Positions 44,842 through 58,375 of a stretch of DNA of 64,000 bases are shown piece by piece; the first letter of the stretch is position 1; every line of letters begins with the position of its first letter. The position numbers and the translations under genes were made by a program. The DNA lies in NCBI RefSeq assembly GCF_003144115.1, contig NW_020312015.1, forward strand, positions 1 to 64,000, in the 5' to 3' direction. Under the pieces are notes generated by a model. It made no database searches. It was not told where the DNA came from and saw only the letters and a list, made by a program, of their open reading frames with translations. Source of the DNA: Tilletiopsis washingtonensis. Lineage: Eukaryota; Basidiomycota; Exobasidiomycetes; Entylomatales.

Positions 44842-45228
44842 CGGTCCTGCAGACCATGAAGGTGAGTCGCTACTTCCCTGTTCAGACTTGGGCGGGCTCG
44901 CTGCGCAGTCGGACGCGCTTACGGGTGAAGTGATCTGAGGCCTCGGAGCCGAGCTTGACTGCCTGTGTGAGCCTTCGCTCACGAATCTACACTCAGATGG
45001 ATCGCCTCTTCGAAGCGCAGCAGCGCCATTGGCTTCCCACAGTGCCTCAGTCTCAGCACGCACGGCGCCCATCACCTCTCCACTCTGTCAAGCATCGGCA
45101 CGCGTCTCTCGTCACCATTTCGCTCCTCAACTACCTTTACATCTCGGCCGCGCTCGTCTTTCTTCTCTGATCGAATGCATCGTTTCTCCTCCTCACATGC
45201 CACGAGCGTCGTGCACCTCTTTCGGTCT
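44842..45228. other. Convergent 3' region of F-box copy 5 and the rhodanese gene
   Basis: 387 bp with no open frame of interest. It holds the 3' UTRs of two convergent genes and a slightly T-rich patch near 45120-45170. No trace of the missing family tail of copy 5 was found in any frame. Confidence 0.45.
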
Positions 45229-45777
45229 CTAGAGCTGCACAGTCTTGAGGCCGTCCTGCTTGCCGCGCCGGCTGAGCTCGCCGACGCCGTGCCTCTCCTC
45301 CCACGCGACGATGCCGCCGGCGAGGATGGCGACGCGGGCGCTGACGTCTGCGTCGCTGAGCGCCAGGTGCGCCTGCAGGGCGTCGGCGTACCAGCCTGCG
45401 CTGCGCGGGCCACGCCCGTTGGAGCGGTTGCAATGAAAGACAACGAGCGGCACGCGCGAGAGCAGCGGCAGCAGGCCGGGCAGCGCCGCGGGCAGCGAGT
45501 GCGCCGGCAGGTTGATGGCGCCCGGGATGAGCGTCTGTAGGTGCAGCGTTGTCAGTTGCAGATTACGAGCCCAACTGCAGGCGCACCTGGCGCTCACCTC
45601 GCAGTCGGCGCGGCGCACATCAACGACGAGGAAGTCCGTGCCGGCGCGCTGCGTGCCGCTCTGCACGAGCGCCGTGAGCTCGTCGACGGAGACGCTGCGC
45701 AGCGGATGATCTGTGCGCGGGCGTGGCTCGCCGTACACGTCGTGCCAGTGCTTGGAGTTGATGGGATGCTCGGCCAT
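45229..45777 (-). CDS. Rhodanese/Cdc25-like phosphatase or arsenate reductase
   Basis: A compact 161-residue rhodanese-fold protein with one intron (45535-45597). Visible blocks are VSVDELTALV, FLVVDVRRADCE, LIPGAINLPAHSL and the active site VVFHCNRSNGRGPRSAGWY. The C-x5-R loop (CNRSNGR) fits the Cdc25-like/arsenate reductase branch (S. pombe Ibp1, yeast Ych1 and Arr2), whose loops often read HC-x-x-S-x-x-RGP. It probably acts as a phosphatase or arsenate reductase; the sequence does not decide. The start at MAEHPINSKHW matches the usual length. An in-frame ATG at 45951 would add a basic 58-residue extension that could be mitochondrial, but its composition is typical of chance frames here. 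It is divergent from the HNH-like gene. Confidence 0.82.
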   Translation of the reverse strand: MAEHPINSKHWHDVYGEPRPRTDHPLRSVSVDELTALVQSGTQRAGTDFLVVDVRRADCEVSARCACSWARNLQLTTLHLQTLIPGAINLPAHSLPAALPGLLPLLSRVPLVVFHCNRSNGRGPRSAGWYADALQAHLALSDADVSARVAILAGGIVAWEERHGVGELSRRGKQDGLKTVQL

Positions 45778-46310
45778 GGCTGCGGTGCGGGCGGCTGATG
45801 CGGTCGTGAGCACGGCGATCGCGCGCCACACGCGCCGCTTCTTCTTCGCGCCGCCCCTTGAGCGGCGAATTTGAAAGTCGAGTGCTCGTCCGCCCCATGG
45901 CGCATCGCTGAGCCTGCGCTCGGCAGTGCTCGAGCTCGGCGCTGCCTCCATCTCACAAGAAACAAGCAGAACGCAAGCTGCAGAGAGCACAGATGGCCCC
46001 CAGCAAGAGTGTGCGAGCGAGCAGAGCAGTCGCTGCTCCGAGTGCCGGCCTGCCGCACGAGACAGGTGCTGCCAAACACGCAGCGGCGGCCCGATGCGGC
46101 GCGGCGAGGCGCCCGATGCGCTGCCTGCTTAACGTCCGCGGCGCTGCTTGCTCACGCTGACTGCATCTGGTCGCTGCCTTTGCGTCTGATGCACTCCGGC
46201 TGGCCGGCGCGCAACGGCCCTCTGCTCTCACTACCACCATCGACGCACCGCCACTGCCACCGCCGCATCGCCGTTCCCTGCAGCGACAAGCGTCGCCGAA
46301 CACCATCGCC
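45778..46310. promoter_or_regulatory. Divergent promoter between the rhodanese and HNH-like genes
   Basis: 533 bp between opposite start codons, with no repeats. The last 100 bases before 46311 are C-rich, like other leaders in the window. Part could be coding if the longer rhodanese start is used. Confidence 0.4.
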
Positions 46311-47982
46311 ATGTCTGCCGAGGTGGGCACACAGTGCGCGCCGCAGCTGCCGCCGGGCCAGCAGCACTCGCTCGAGGTCTGGGTCAAGGTGCCGCCGCCT
46401 TCGGGCGATGAGGCCGCAGCCGCCGGACGGCGCCGGCTCGGCCTGACGCACGCGAGCGACAACAGCGTACGCTTCTACCACTTCGCTTTCCTCTACCTCC
46501 ACGAGACGCTCGGCGTTGGCGATGCCGACTCGGCCAGGCTGCAGTCGATGCATGAGCGCGCTGATGACCCCAGATTCGCCGCACGCGCTCGCGACGGGCT
46601 GTACGCGTTCCTGCCCTATCGCCACACGATGCTGGCGCCGGCAGCTGCAAGCTGGACCCTGGGCGACGCTGCGCTGCTGCCCGTGGCGCACCTGCTCGGC
46701 ATCATCGCCGGCGACGGCAGCGAGGACGGTGCTCCAGGAGCAGGTCGGGCCGCTCAAGCCGTACGCCCTGCGCCGCCGCCCGGCCGAGCTCGATCTCGCG
46801 CGCTTGACGGTGGAGTTCAACCGCGACTCGAACCACGCCTCGAGCCCACTGTCACTTGCGCAGAGAGACCTGGCAACTCTGTCGCTGGCGGCTATGGCGC
46901 GCCAAGCTTCGAGCACGAGCATGCATGAGACAAGCTCGACTTGGACTGTCACCATCACAGAAGATCAGCTCCGCAAGTTCGGCGGCGCGACCGGCTCGCG
47001 CTTCCCTCTGCCTGCCATCGTCTATCCTGTGCGTGCTCCCCAGGACCGGAAGGCACGCGGCGATCTACGGCAGAGCCTGTGGGACTTCTTCGAGGAGCGT
47101 GAGGCCATGGGCGCGCGAGTGCTTCGCCTGCCCGGCGAGGAGCGCAACGATGGGCACTGGTCCGGCCGTGCGTGCAGTCTCAGCGGCGCAGATCTCGACT
47201 CCTGCGATGCCAGCCATTTCGTGCCCCAGAAAGTCGGTCCCGCGATCTTCGCCAACGCCATGACCGCTCTGCGCGACGCGCCTCAGAACGTCGAGGGCGC
47301 AGAGCACCTTGAGCGTAACGAGATGCCGCTCCTGGACTCGCGCCATCTCTCGGCTCTCACGCTCGGAGGAGCGCCCGTCTCGCCAGACTGCATCAGCGCG
47401 GCCGTCAACGGCCTGTTCTTGCGCATGGATCTGCACAGGCACCTCGACATGCACACCATCGTCTTCACGTCCAGCCTCCGCTGCGCGCACATCACCAGGC
47501 CGCGAGCCCGAGCTCAGCAGGGCGAGCCGATTGGACGCGATCGTGCGATCCTCGAGCCCATCTCTGGAAAGGAGACAGTGCACCACACTCAGATCGCCGC
47601 CATCCACCTCGCCTCTCTCGGCGCGATGAGCGCCTTGTACCTGTCGAGTCATCTTTGCAAGGACTTCGCCGATCAAGGCGCGAAGCGGGCCGCAAGTCAC
47701 CTTGGGCTCAGCTCGCGTGCGGCCAAGGTGGTCCGGTTCGACGATGCCACCTCCAGCGCAGGCGAGGGCGACGGTCCCACGGATGTAGGACAGTCGCAGG
47801 ACGGCATGGGCGTGGTTGACGAGTCGGGCGGTGAAGATTCGGAAGAGTTCCTCAGCGAGGAAGAGCGATGGCAGAAGGCTTTGCGCCAGCGTCAGGCGGA
47901 AGAGGAGCAGGATGGCCTTGGCGCATACCGCTTTGCTCTGTTCATGGTGGCGGCGCACCAGAAATTGAAGACGGCTAGATGA
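46311..47982 (+). CDS. Protein with HNH-nuclease-like domain, function unknown
   Basis: The start MSAEVGTQCAPQLPPGQQ opens a frame with VRFYHFAFLYLHETLGV. The downstream frame carries the domain. RACSLSGADLDSCDASHFVP, then an AVNGLFLRMDLHRHLDMHTIVF block, match the fungal HNH (PF13391-like) arrangement in which a Cys-x2-SG strand, an (A/S)H pair, an NGL(F/L)L stretch and a DLHxxxD helix surround the metal. The C-terminal 100 residues are acidic and charged (SEEFLSEEERWQKALRQRQAEEEQD). The two frames differ by one base. An intron at 46683-46743 (61 nt, donor GTGGCG, weak) restores a 536-residue frame; a genuine or sequencing frameshift near 46,730 is the other explanation. Such domains are common and variable in basidiomycetes; nuclease activity is not shown. 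Confidence 0.6.
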
Positions 47983-48078
47983 GAGGGGCGCACGGCTGCA
48001 CAGGGACACGAGGGGGCGAGCTGGGCCCAAGGAGAGAAGGAGCAGGAGGGCGAGCGACAATATATACATTTCTACGTG

Positions 48079-50004
48079 TCAGCGCCGCTCGAACACGCCT
48101 GTGCTCTCGGCATCCTCGTCGCCGTCCTGCTCGTCGAAGAGCACGTGCGTCTGCTCCTCCTCCTTGCCGCCGCGCGAGCCCATCTCGAAGCTGCCGTCCT
48201 CGCTCTCCGTCTCGCGCGCAGCGGGCGCCGTGCCACGCGGCGTCGACAGAGAGGCGCGGGCCAGGCGCTGGTACAGCGAGCTGCTGCCGTTCGCGCCGGA
48301 CTCCAGCCCGCCGAGAGCATGTGTGGCGCTGCGGCGCGAGTTGCGCGCGGCACCAGAGCGGCCGCCCGAGCTCGTGTAGAGGTCGATGAGCACGTTGGCC
48401 CAGAAGAAGAGGCCCAGGCTGAGCGAGAAGTCGATGAGGCCCCACGTGATGTGGTCGATGCCCTGGCTGTCGGCCCACTGCAGCTCGTCGTTTGTGCCGG
48501 ACATGAAGAGGACCTGGTGTGCGGTGATGTGTTCAGCGAGAGGCTTCTAGCATGCTTCGGATCACTCACGCCCGACGCCATCAGCAGCCACGGAGTCCTG
48601 TGAGAGAGCACGTCAGTCGCAGCGTCTGGACAGACATCGTTCTGGCCAGGCACCGGCCGCACGCACAAGTACTGGAAGGCGCGGACGCGCCACCACGTCT
48701 CGCCGGGGCCATGCCCGAGTGCGAGCCTCGCCTGCTCCTCCTCCGGACTCTCGTCGACGGGCTCGCCCGTCGGCTCGTCGTGCAGCACAAAGCAGACCTC
48801 GATGATCTTGCAGATGCCCGCGGCCTGGAGGACCTGTCGTGAGCAACCCGAGAGGTGATACGTGCCGTGCCACGCACCATGAGCGTATAGCCAAAGAGGG
48901 CATGGATCATCGTGCTGATCATGAGCTCCTGCGCGTGTCCGCTCATGGCCCAGCCGGTGAGCTGTGCGCGCGTCAGCAGAGCAGCACGCGGTGCCGGAGC
49001 CTGGGCACGCACCAGGATGATGATGCCCGGAATCGCACTGCGCCTCCGGCCGCGGCTCGTCCAGATGCCGGCGAGGCCGCCAAAGACCCACATGACGCCG
49101 AGGAGCGTGTGCTGCAGATCCTTGTGTGTCCATGGGCCGCCCTGCAGCAGGTGTGAGCGATGCTGCCGCGGTGATTGTCTGCGGCGCTCACATGGTGCTC
49201 GGTGAAGGCATTGACGACGCCCCAGGCGCAGATGACGCTCGAGTCGATCATCTCCTGGCTGCAGCGCCGGCGCCGCAGCCACGCCACGCCCGTCTTGCAC
49301 ATGAGCAGCAGCAGCACGGCGTAGGCAGCGAAGGCGCTGCCCATCAGGTGGTGCGCCACGCACTGGCCGAGCGCGCCGCCGAAGCACCACGAGCGCAGCG
49401 TGATGACGCCGAAGAGCTGCGCAAGGCGGTCAGCAGCGCGTACACGCAGCACACGGCCCTCGTGCGGCCACTCACCATCTGCGTCCAGCCGAGCACGGGA
49501 AAGCCAAAGCCGACGATGCCGTGCACGCGCAGCACGGCGGGGCGCAGCCAGCGCGCGCCGAGCGTGAGGTGCAGCTTGAGGTACACGCCCATGAGCGCCT
49601 GCGCCGCCATGTACCACAGCAGCACGCTGGCGAGCGAGCCGTGCACGGTGTGGTAGTAGCGGCGCCCGCCGTGGCGCTGGCCCATCACATAGCCGGGCGC
49701 ACACAGCGCCAGCGCGGCGACGGCGAGGGGCACGTGGAGGCGCGAGCGCGTGAGGCCCAGCACCATGACGACTGTGGGCGGTGTGAGCAGTGGCACGGCT
49801 GCGCGCACACACGAGCCACGCACGCGGAAAGACGACGAGGAAGAGGGCCGTCTGCAGCGCGATGTGCGTCCAGAGCACGGCGTCGATGGGCACGCTCTCG
49901 TCGACGGGCGCGTGCGGCGTGTGGGCGTGGCCGCCGTGGGCGAGCGCCGCGGGCACTGCCAGCAGGCCGAGCAGCACACGGGCGGGCGGCGGCATGGCCG
50001 GCAT
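48079..50004 (-). CDS. Ytp1-like multi-pass membrane protein (DUF2427 plus Ytp1 domain)
   Basis: The N-terminus (MPAMPPPARVLLGLLAVPAALA) is a signal peptide, followed by HGGHAHTPHAP, the His-rich start common in this family. Hydrophobic segments with IDAVLWTHIALQTALFLVVFP, RRYYHTVHGSLASVLLWYMAAQA and GIVGFGFPVLGWTQM form the DUF2427 part. The Ytp1 C-terminal part shows GPWTHKDLQHTLLGVMWVFGG, LTGWAMSGHAQ, a histidine-bearing HALFGYTLM, IIEVCFV and WLLMASGVLFMS. The cytosolic tail of about 100 residues is polar and ends in VFERR. Roughly nine short introns are needed; I placed most by eye and did not verify the total. Function in yeast is unknown; the conserved histidines suggest metal or haem binding, which is inference. 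Its stop lies 96 bp from that of the convergent HNH-like gene. Confidence 0.85.
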
Positions 50005-50861
50005 GGGGTGCGGGTGCGGGGATGGCGGTGGGCCGGAGTCAAGACGCCGCTCGCTGCCGCCGCCGAGGCCGGCGCTGCATCTGAGAAGTCAGGGTCCGCC
50101 GCCGCCGGGCCGCGAACGTGCCGCGGCAGCGAGGCACTCAGAAGGCTGCCGCGGCGGAAGCGCCGGCCGCCGCGTGGGAACGGCCTGCAGCATGGCATGC
50201 GCTGCCTCCGAGCCCTGAGCTCCTCTCTGCAGCGACTTGGCTCGTCTCGGACTGACACTCAGACTGCTGCTGGTGCTCTCTGCCTCTGCCGCACAGACGC
50301 AGCGGCCGGTCGTGGCCTGGCAAGCGAGAGGCGCTGCCTGCCGGCTCCTCGTTGCCGGCCGTGCCGCGCGAGATGCGTCCCCACGAGCCCGTGTCGGCTG
50401 CGAGCCTCCACGCTGCTGCGGCTGCGCTGAGCTTGCGCTCGCTGCTGCGCCGGCGCCAGATCTCGATTTCAAGCGCAACCGCGAGCGGGCGTGGTTCTGT
50501 CAAGCGCCGCTGCTTGCGCCTTCGGTGCGGCGGAGCTGGCGGGCGGAGTCACACGACTTGGCCGCGCTTCGATGGCTTGGCTTGGCCCGCGGCAGAGAAG
50601 CGCAAGCGGCTCAGGCACGATCTGCGGTGCGTCATCCCGCACCGCGCCGGCGCCGCTCCTCTTCCACGCGTTGCGGCCGCGGCGGATGCTGCACCTGCCT
50701 TCTGCGTCCCGTCTCCCACCATCCACCCCTGCGCTGCTGCATCTGACCTCGCACCTGCTCCGTCCCTGCTCCGTGTTCCCTCTGCGCCCGCTGCCGTGCC
50801 TGCACCTGCACGCGCGTCTCGCCGCGCCGGCCTCTCCTTCATCTGCCCCTCTCCCACCACC
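50005..50861. promoter_or_regulatory. Divergent promoter between the Ytp1-like gene and LRO1
   Basis: 857 bp separating opposite start codons. The half nearest LRO1 is strongly C/T-rich on the plus strand, ending in a cytosine-rich leader. Open frames through it are compositional. No known element identified. Confidence 0.45.
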
Positions 50862-53754
50862 ATGCACCGCCGCAAGAAGGGCCGCGCGGCGCCCGCCACG
50901 CCGCCGCCGCACGACGAGCAGACGGTGCACGTCAGCGCGGCGGCGGCACACGCTCCCGGCGCCGCCTCGTCGGGCACGTCGACGCCCGACTCGGACGACC
51001 CCTCGGCGCCGCCGCGCCGCCTGCTCCTCGAGCGCTCGTCGCGCCCCAGCACCCTCAGCCTCGGCTCGGGGCAGCGCATGCACTCGTACACGGTGCGCGC
51101 GCCCGGCACGCCGTACCACGAGCACGACCTCAGCGACATTCCCTGGCTCAGCCTGCCCGAGGCGCCGCCGCCGCCCAAGACGCTGGCGCGCTACCGCCGC
51201 CTCTACCTCGCCGTCGGCATCGTGCTCGGCGCCGTCGCCGCGTGGGCCGCGGCGCAGCACAGCAGCATGGACGGCCTGCGCTCGAGCCTCGACGAGCAGC
51301 TGCGCTCCCTCGGCGCCGAGTTTCCCTCCTTCGACCTCGGCCTCTCGTCGATGCGCCTGCCCGGCGAGTTTGCCGACCTGGGCGACAATCTCTTCAGCGC
51401 GCCGCGCGAGTGGCTCAAGAGCAAGGACTTTACCGTCGGGCGCAACCTCTCGGCGCAGGGCTACGCCGCCGCACACCCCGTCGTGCTGCTGCCCGGCATC
51501 ATCAGCACCGGGCTCGAGAGCTGGACGACCGACGAGAGCTCGTCGGGCTTCTTCCGCAAGCGCCTCTGGGGCAGCGCCACGATGATGCGCACCGTCGTGT
51601 TTGAGAAGGAGCGCTGGATCCGCCACATCTCCCTCGACGCCCACACGGGCCTCGACCCGCCGGGCATCAAGGTGCGCGCCAGCGAGGGCTTCGACGGCGC
51701 CAGCCACTTCATTGCCGGCTACTGGATCTGGGCAAAGGTGCGTGCGGCGCGTGGCAGGCGACGGGTGCGGCGTGTGGCAGGAGAGGGCGGGCTGCGTGTG
51801 GCTAGAGAGGGCGTGCGTCGGCAGCATTCTGCATGAGCCGGTGTCGAGGCCGCTTGCTCGTCAAGGCTGCAGCAGCGAGACCTGGAACCGCTCTCTGTAC
51901 TGACGCACTGCGCCAGATCATCGAGAATCTCGCCGTGCTGGGCTACGACGTCAACAACCTCTGGATGGCGTCGTACGACTGGCGTCTCTCGTACTCCAAT
52001 CTTGAGGTGCGCGACCGCTTCTTCACGCGCAGTGAGTGACGCCGTGCCGCAGGCGCCGAGCGCGCGCCTCAGACTTGCCCATCGCAGTGAAGCTGCGCAT
52101 TGAGCAGAATCGCAAGATTGAGGGCAAGAAGACGGTGCTTGTGGCTCACTCGATGGGCTCGAGCGTGGCTCTGTACTTCATGAAGTGGTGCGTGCTGCTG
52201 CGCCGGCATGCAGTGAGCGGCTGCTGACTGCACTGCAGGGTCGAGGCCGAGGGCCCGGGCTACGGCAACGGCGGTCCTGACTGGTGCGAGGAGCACATCG
52301 AGTCCTTCACCTCCATCGCGGGCACGTTCCTGGGAGTGCCCAAGGCCATGGCCGCGCTGCTCAGCGGCGAGATGCGCGACACAGTCGAGCTGCCGCCGGC
52401 GGGTGCGTTCCTGCTCGAGAAGTTCTTCAGCCGGCGGGAGCGCGCCAAGCTCTTCCAGAGCTGGCCGGGAAGCGCCAGGTGAGTGCTGCTGCAGCGCTGC
52501 CGCACAGCGCCGCGGCTCACGCCGCGCTCAGCATGATGATCAAGGGCGGCTCGACGATCTGGGGCAACGAGACGTGGGCGCCGGACGATGACGAGAACGC
52601 CGACGACACGCACGGCACCATCTACGCCTTCAAGATGCCACCGCTGACTGACCAGCTCGCGGCCGCCGACTCTGGCCCAGCCTCCGAGGAGCAGCAGGAG
52701 GCGTCGCCGCACGATGCGAACGCCTACCAGGACGCGCCGCGCAACCTCACTGCCAACGATGCGCTCACGTGGCTGCTGCAGCACACGCCAACTAGCTTCC
52801 AGCAGGTGCGTCGCCCTGAGCTGTGCCGAGTGCGTGCCTGGCTGACGACGCGCGCCAGATGATGGCCGCCAACTACTCCAACTCCATGGAGTTCGACGAG
52901 AACGTCATTGCCGAGAACGCCAAGGCGGGCAACGACGCCAAGTGGTCGAACCCGCTTGAGGTGGCGCTGCCGAATGCGCCCTCGATGCGCATCCACTGCC
53001 TCTACGGCGTCGGCAAGCCGACGGAGCGCAGCTACTGGTACCAGCAGGGCCCGTACCAGCGCGACGAGATCATGTGCGACGGCCAGAACGCCGTGTGCAA
53101 CGTCGAGAACGTCACGCTCAACTCGCCGCTGGACTTTCCGACGGGCCGCACGGGGGTGCGTGCGCTGGTGTGCCAGCGCTGTGGCAATGGCTGACACGGC
53201 CCTCTCTGCAGTGGATCGACTCGAGCATCAGCAGCGAGAAGAGCTCGCCGATTGTGCGGTCAGGCTGCAAGATGGGCGAGGGCGACGGCACCGTCTCGTG
53301 AGTCTGCCGCGGGCCAGCGCTGCATGCCTGCTGACCCGTGCGCCAGGCTGCTCTCGCTGGGCGCCATGTGCGTCGAGGGCTGGAAGCGCAAGCGCTACAA
53401 CCCCGCCGGCAGTGAGTCCGCTGCAGAAGTGCTGTGCGTCGCCCATGCTCACACCGCTCCGCAGTCAAGATCACGACGCACGAGATCGCACACGCGCCCG
53501 AGGCCCTCGATCTGCGAGGTGAGTGTGGCGGGACGCGGCGCCAGAACGACAGCTGACCCTCTCCCTCAGGCGGACAGACGACGGCCGACCACGTCGACAT
53601 TCTCGGCTCGTACGTTGCCAACGAAAAGGTGCTGCAGATCGCCGCGGGCTTCGGCGACAAGGTCGAGGACCACTTCGAGAGCCGCATTCGCGAGTACGCG
53701 GCGCGCATCGACTGGGACGGCGTCAATGTGCGCGGGCACACCGACGTCATGTAG
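50862..53754 (+). CDS. LRO1: Phospholipid:diacylglycerol acyltransferase Lro1
   Basis: ER enzyme that moves an acyl chain from phospholipid to diacylglycerol, giving triacylglycerol. A cytosolic Ser/Pro-rich N-terminus is followed by one transmembrane segment (YLAVGIVLGAVAAWAAA, about residues 110-128), the known PDAT topology. The LCAT-like fold follows: HPVVLLPGIISTGLESW, FFRKRLWGSATMM, the lid region, ENLAVLGYDVNNLWMASYDWRL, the nucleophile elbow VLVAHSMGSSVAL with the catalytic Ser, SIAGTFLGVPKAM, a catalytic Asp region near MGEGDGTVS and the catalytic His in the final exon (TADHVDILGS). About nine short introns interrupt the lumenal domain. The C-terminus (DWDGVNVRGHTDVM) is conserved in fungi. 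All catalytic-triad segments are intact. Confidence 0.94.
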
Positions 53755-53891
53755 CCTGCTTTCTCTGCCGCACATGCAGCGTGCACACGCATTCTCCTGT
53801 AACAACACACACGTCTCCCGGACACTCATTGCTAGATCTAATCGGACACATGCAGTCATGCATTCGCCGCGCGTGCCCTGCCCCAACGGGC

Positions 53892-56137
53892 TCACCGCCG
53901 CTTGCCGAGCACGCGCACGATGCTCGCCTTGACGACGGCGGCGGCCTTCTCCATCTCTTTCCGGCTCAGGCCGGCGCTGACGGCGATGCGCACCGATGGC
54001 CGCGCGTGCACACCCGACTCGAGCGCCTTGGCGTTGATGGAGGGCAGCGTCTTGTGGCGCACGAGCAGCACGCCGTGCTCGAGCGCGTCGTCGACGATGA
54101 GCTGCAGCAGGCGCGACTGCTCGGCCGCCGAGAGGTCGTGCCCGAGCACGAGCGGCGTCGGCGGCGCCAGCGTCGCCTTGCCTGCCGGCCCGGCGGGATG
54201 TGGCTCGGCGTTGGAGCGCACCTGGAAGTGGATGAGCGGCGAGTGTGTGTCCGAGGTGACGAGGATGCTCTCGATCGGGTCCAGCACCGCGTGCACGGCC
54301 TGGATGTTGTCGCGCAGAGTCGAGAGAATCGTCGGCGCAGACATCAGGCGCTTGATAGCTGTGCTCGACGCAACGGCGAGCATGGCCGGCAGCGCCGCTG
54401 AGAAGACAAACGCAGTGCCGTTGATGCGCTGGTGGAAGACGACCTCTTCTGTGCCAGCACAGAAGCCGCCGGCGCTGCCGAGCGTGTTGGCCATGCTGCC
54501 GACGAGGATGTCGATCTCCTTGGGCTGCGCAGAGTGTCAGCAGCGCAGAGACAGCGCACGCAGGCCGCCAGACGCACCGGCACACCGCACAGCTCGCTCA
54601 TGCCGCGGCCCGTCTTGCCGACAGTGCCAAACGAGATGCTCTCGTCGAGGATGAGGCGGAACTTGTACTTGTGCTTCAGCTCGCAGATGGCCTTGAGGTC
54701 CACGGCGGCGCCGTCGCCCTCGAACATGCCCTCGGTGATGATGAAGCGGCGCGTGAGCGGGCGGCGCCGGCGCCGGTCGTCCTTGGTGATGTCGGCCAGC
54801 ACGGCCTCGAGCGAGCTGAGCGAGTTGTGGTCGTACCAGCGCACGAGCGACCGCGAGACCTGGCGGGAGAGAAGGGTGAGCCGCGCTGCTGGGCACGCCG
54901 CGCGCTCTGCGCCGCACCTGGATGCCCTTCTGGATCGCAAAGTTGACGCCCTTGTCGGCGACGATGATGTCGCCGCGCTTGCAGAATGCGGGAATCACCG
55001 ACGAGATCGTCGAGAAGCCCTGTGCGTAGATGATGGCGTTGTCGACGCCGATAAAGCGCGCAATGTCGGCCTCGAGCTGCATGTGCACGTCTGCGGCAGG
55101 CAGTGAGCATGTGACAGGCGATAGGCAGTGCATGAGGCGGACGGTTCGCAGTACGGCAAGCGGTTGGCAAAGCATGAGGCAGGCGACTGGCGGCGCGTAA
55201 GGCATCCGGCTGGCAGTTCGTGAGACTGGCGGTACTGCGACCCGCCTGCCGCTCATGCCGCTGCCTGCTCATCTCATCGCTGCCCACCGCTGCTCATCCT
55301 AGCTCGTCGCTGCCCTGCCCCTCCTTCCCTTCCCGCCCGCACACTCACCAATCGTGCCGTAGAAGCCGGGCGGCGAGCAGCTGCCGACGCCGTACTCGCG
55401 CAGCGTGCGGATGGCCGCCTCCTCGACCTCCTTGCTGCCGGCCAGGTCGGCAAAGTTGTACGAGGCGAGATTGAGCACCTCGCGCGTCTTGTCCGGGCTG
55501 CCGGGCAGCGAGATGCGCGGGCGCGGCGAGAGGCCGCCGTGGATCGTCGGCACGACGGCCAGCTCGTGCTGCTCCAGCGCCGAGAGCGGCGCCGCGAGCG
55601 GCTCGGGCGCAAAGTCGGCGACGAGGTCGTCGATCTCCTGCGCGGCGCGTCAGTCGCTGCGAACAGATTGCAGAGGCGATGCGCAGCTGGCACGGCAGAG
55701 AGCGGCACGCAGCGATGCGCTGCCAGCAGGCGGCGACATGCAGCAAAGCGCTGCCGGTATGTGGTATGTGTCCGGACGCACAGCCGCACGCAGCGATGCG
55801 CCGCCAGCCCTGTGTCGCCCGCACATGCATGCCGAGTGTCCCTCGCCTGGCCTCGCGCACCGCCATGTGGCCCTCTGCTGCGGCGCCTCTGCCTCGCCCT
55901 GCGACTCCCCTGCCTGCCACTCTTACTCACACGCTCGGCGAGGCGCACGAAGTTTGTGCCGCTCTGGTTGCCCTTTGTGCGGCTCTGGAGCAGGGTGCGC
56001 AGGGCAAAGGCAAAGAGGAGCAGCTCGAGGAGGCTGCGGAAGGGGTCGTCCTGGTACGAGCTGCGCACGTAGCGCAGCAGGATCGCCGAGCCGGGCAGCG
56101 CGTGCAGCGACGCGGCGAGGGCGCGCAGCGAGTCCAT
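53892..56137 (-). CDS. LCB1: Serine palmitoyltransferase subunit 1 (Lcb1)
   Basis: Non-catalytic partner of Lcb2 in the ER enzyme that condenses serine with palmitoyl-CoA, starting sphingolipid synthesis. An N-terminal membrane segment ([16 protein letters not shown]) precedes the PLP-enzyme fold: [114 protein letters not shown], and [16 protein letters not shown] at the site where Lcb2 has the PLP lysine. The glycine-cysteine pair of the active-site loop ([13 protein letters not shown]), mutated in human hereditary neuropathy, is present. Two introns are long for this genome: 55638-55930 (293 nt) and 55091-55348 (258 nt), both with internal repeats. The others are of usual size. The C-terminus ends VRVLGKRR. 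Confidence 0.94.
55638..55930 (-). repeat. LCB1 long intron with repeated GCATCGCTGCGTG motif
   Basis: Within this 293-nt intron the word GCGCATCGCTGCGTGC occurs twice on the minus strand, with partial copies (CGCTTTGCTGCATG, GCGCATCGCCTCTGC) nearby. Similar words do not occur in the flanking exons. This looks like a short degenerate minisatellite that lengthened the intron. Confidence 0.5.
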
Positions 56138-56602
56138 GGCGTGAGGGTGTGGTGGTGGTGAGAGAGAGGGGTGAGTGGGCGGTGTGTTGGGCTGAGGCGC
56201 GCCGCGGCTGCCCTGACGCTGCATCTCAGCCAGGCACGCCGCCGCCGCCGGCCGCCGGCCCCGGAGCTGGCCCGCGGCCGCTGGTCAGCACCCTGCATCG
56301 GCATCGGCGCGTGCCATCACGTGGGCGGCCCTGGCCAGCCTCGACTCCCATTCCACGCACGCTCGGCAGGGTTGACGGGCTGTCATTTCTCAACACGCAG
56401 CATAGGGGAGTGGGGAAGGGAGGACAGGGAAGGAGGGCTCGCGGCGGCAGCGGCGGCGAGGCGACGCGCCACCGCGCGTGGTCGTTGAGAGAGAGGCGCA
56501 GACGGGCAGCGGGCACTGCACGCCATGCGAGGGCGTCATGAGAAGGCCAGGGGAACAGGCGACATCCAACAGCGAGGCAGGCATAACACTCTCGACCGCC
56601 GC
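56138..56602 (-). promoter_or_regulatory. LCB1 upstream and ARF1 downstream region
   Basis: 465 bp between two genes on the minus strand. It supplies the LCB1 promoter and the ARF1 3' UTR. Composition is G/A-rich on the plus strand near 56400-56470. No other feature seen. Confidence 0.45.
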
Positions 56603-58375
<1,773 letters not shown>

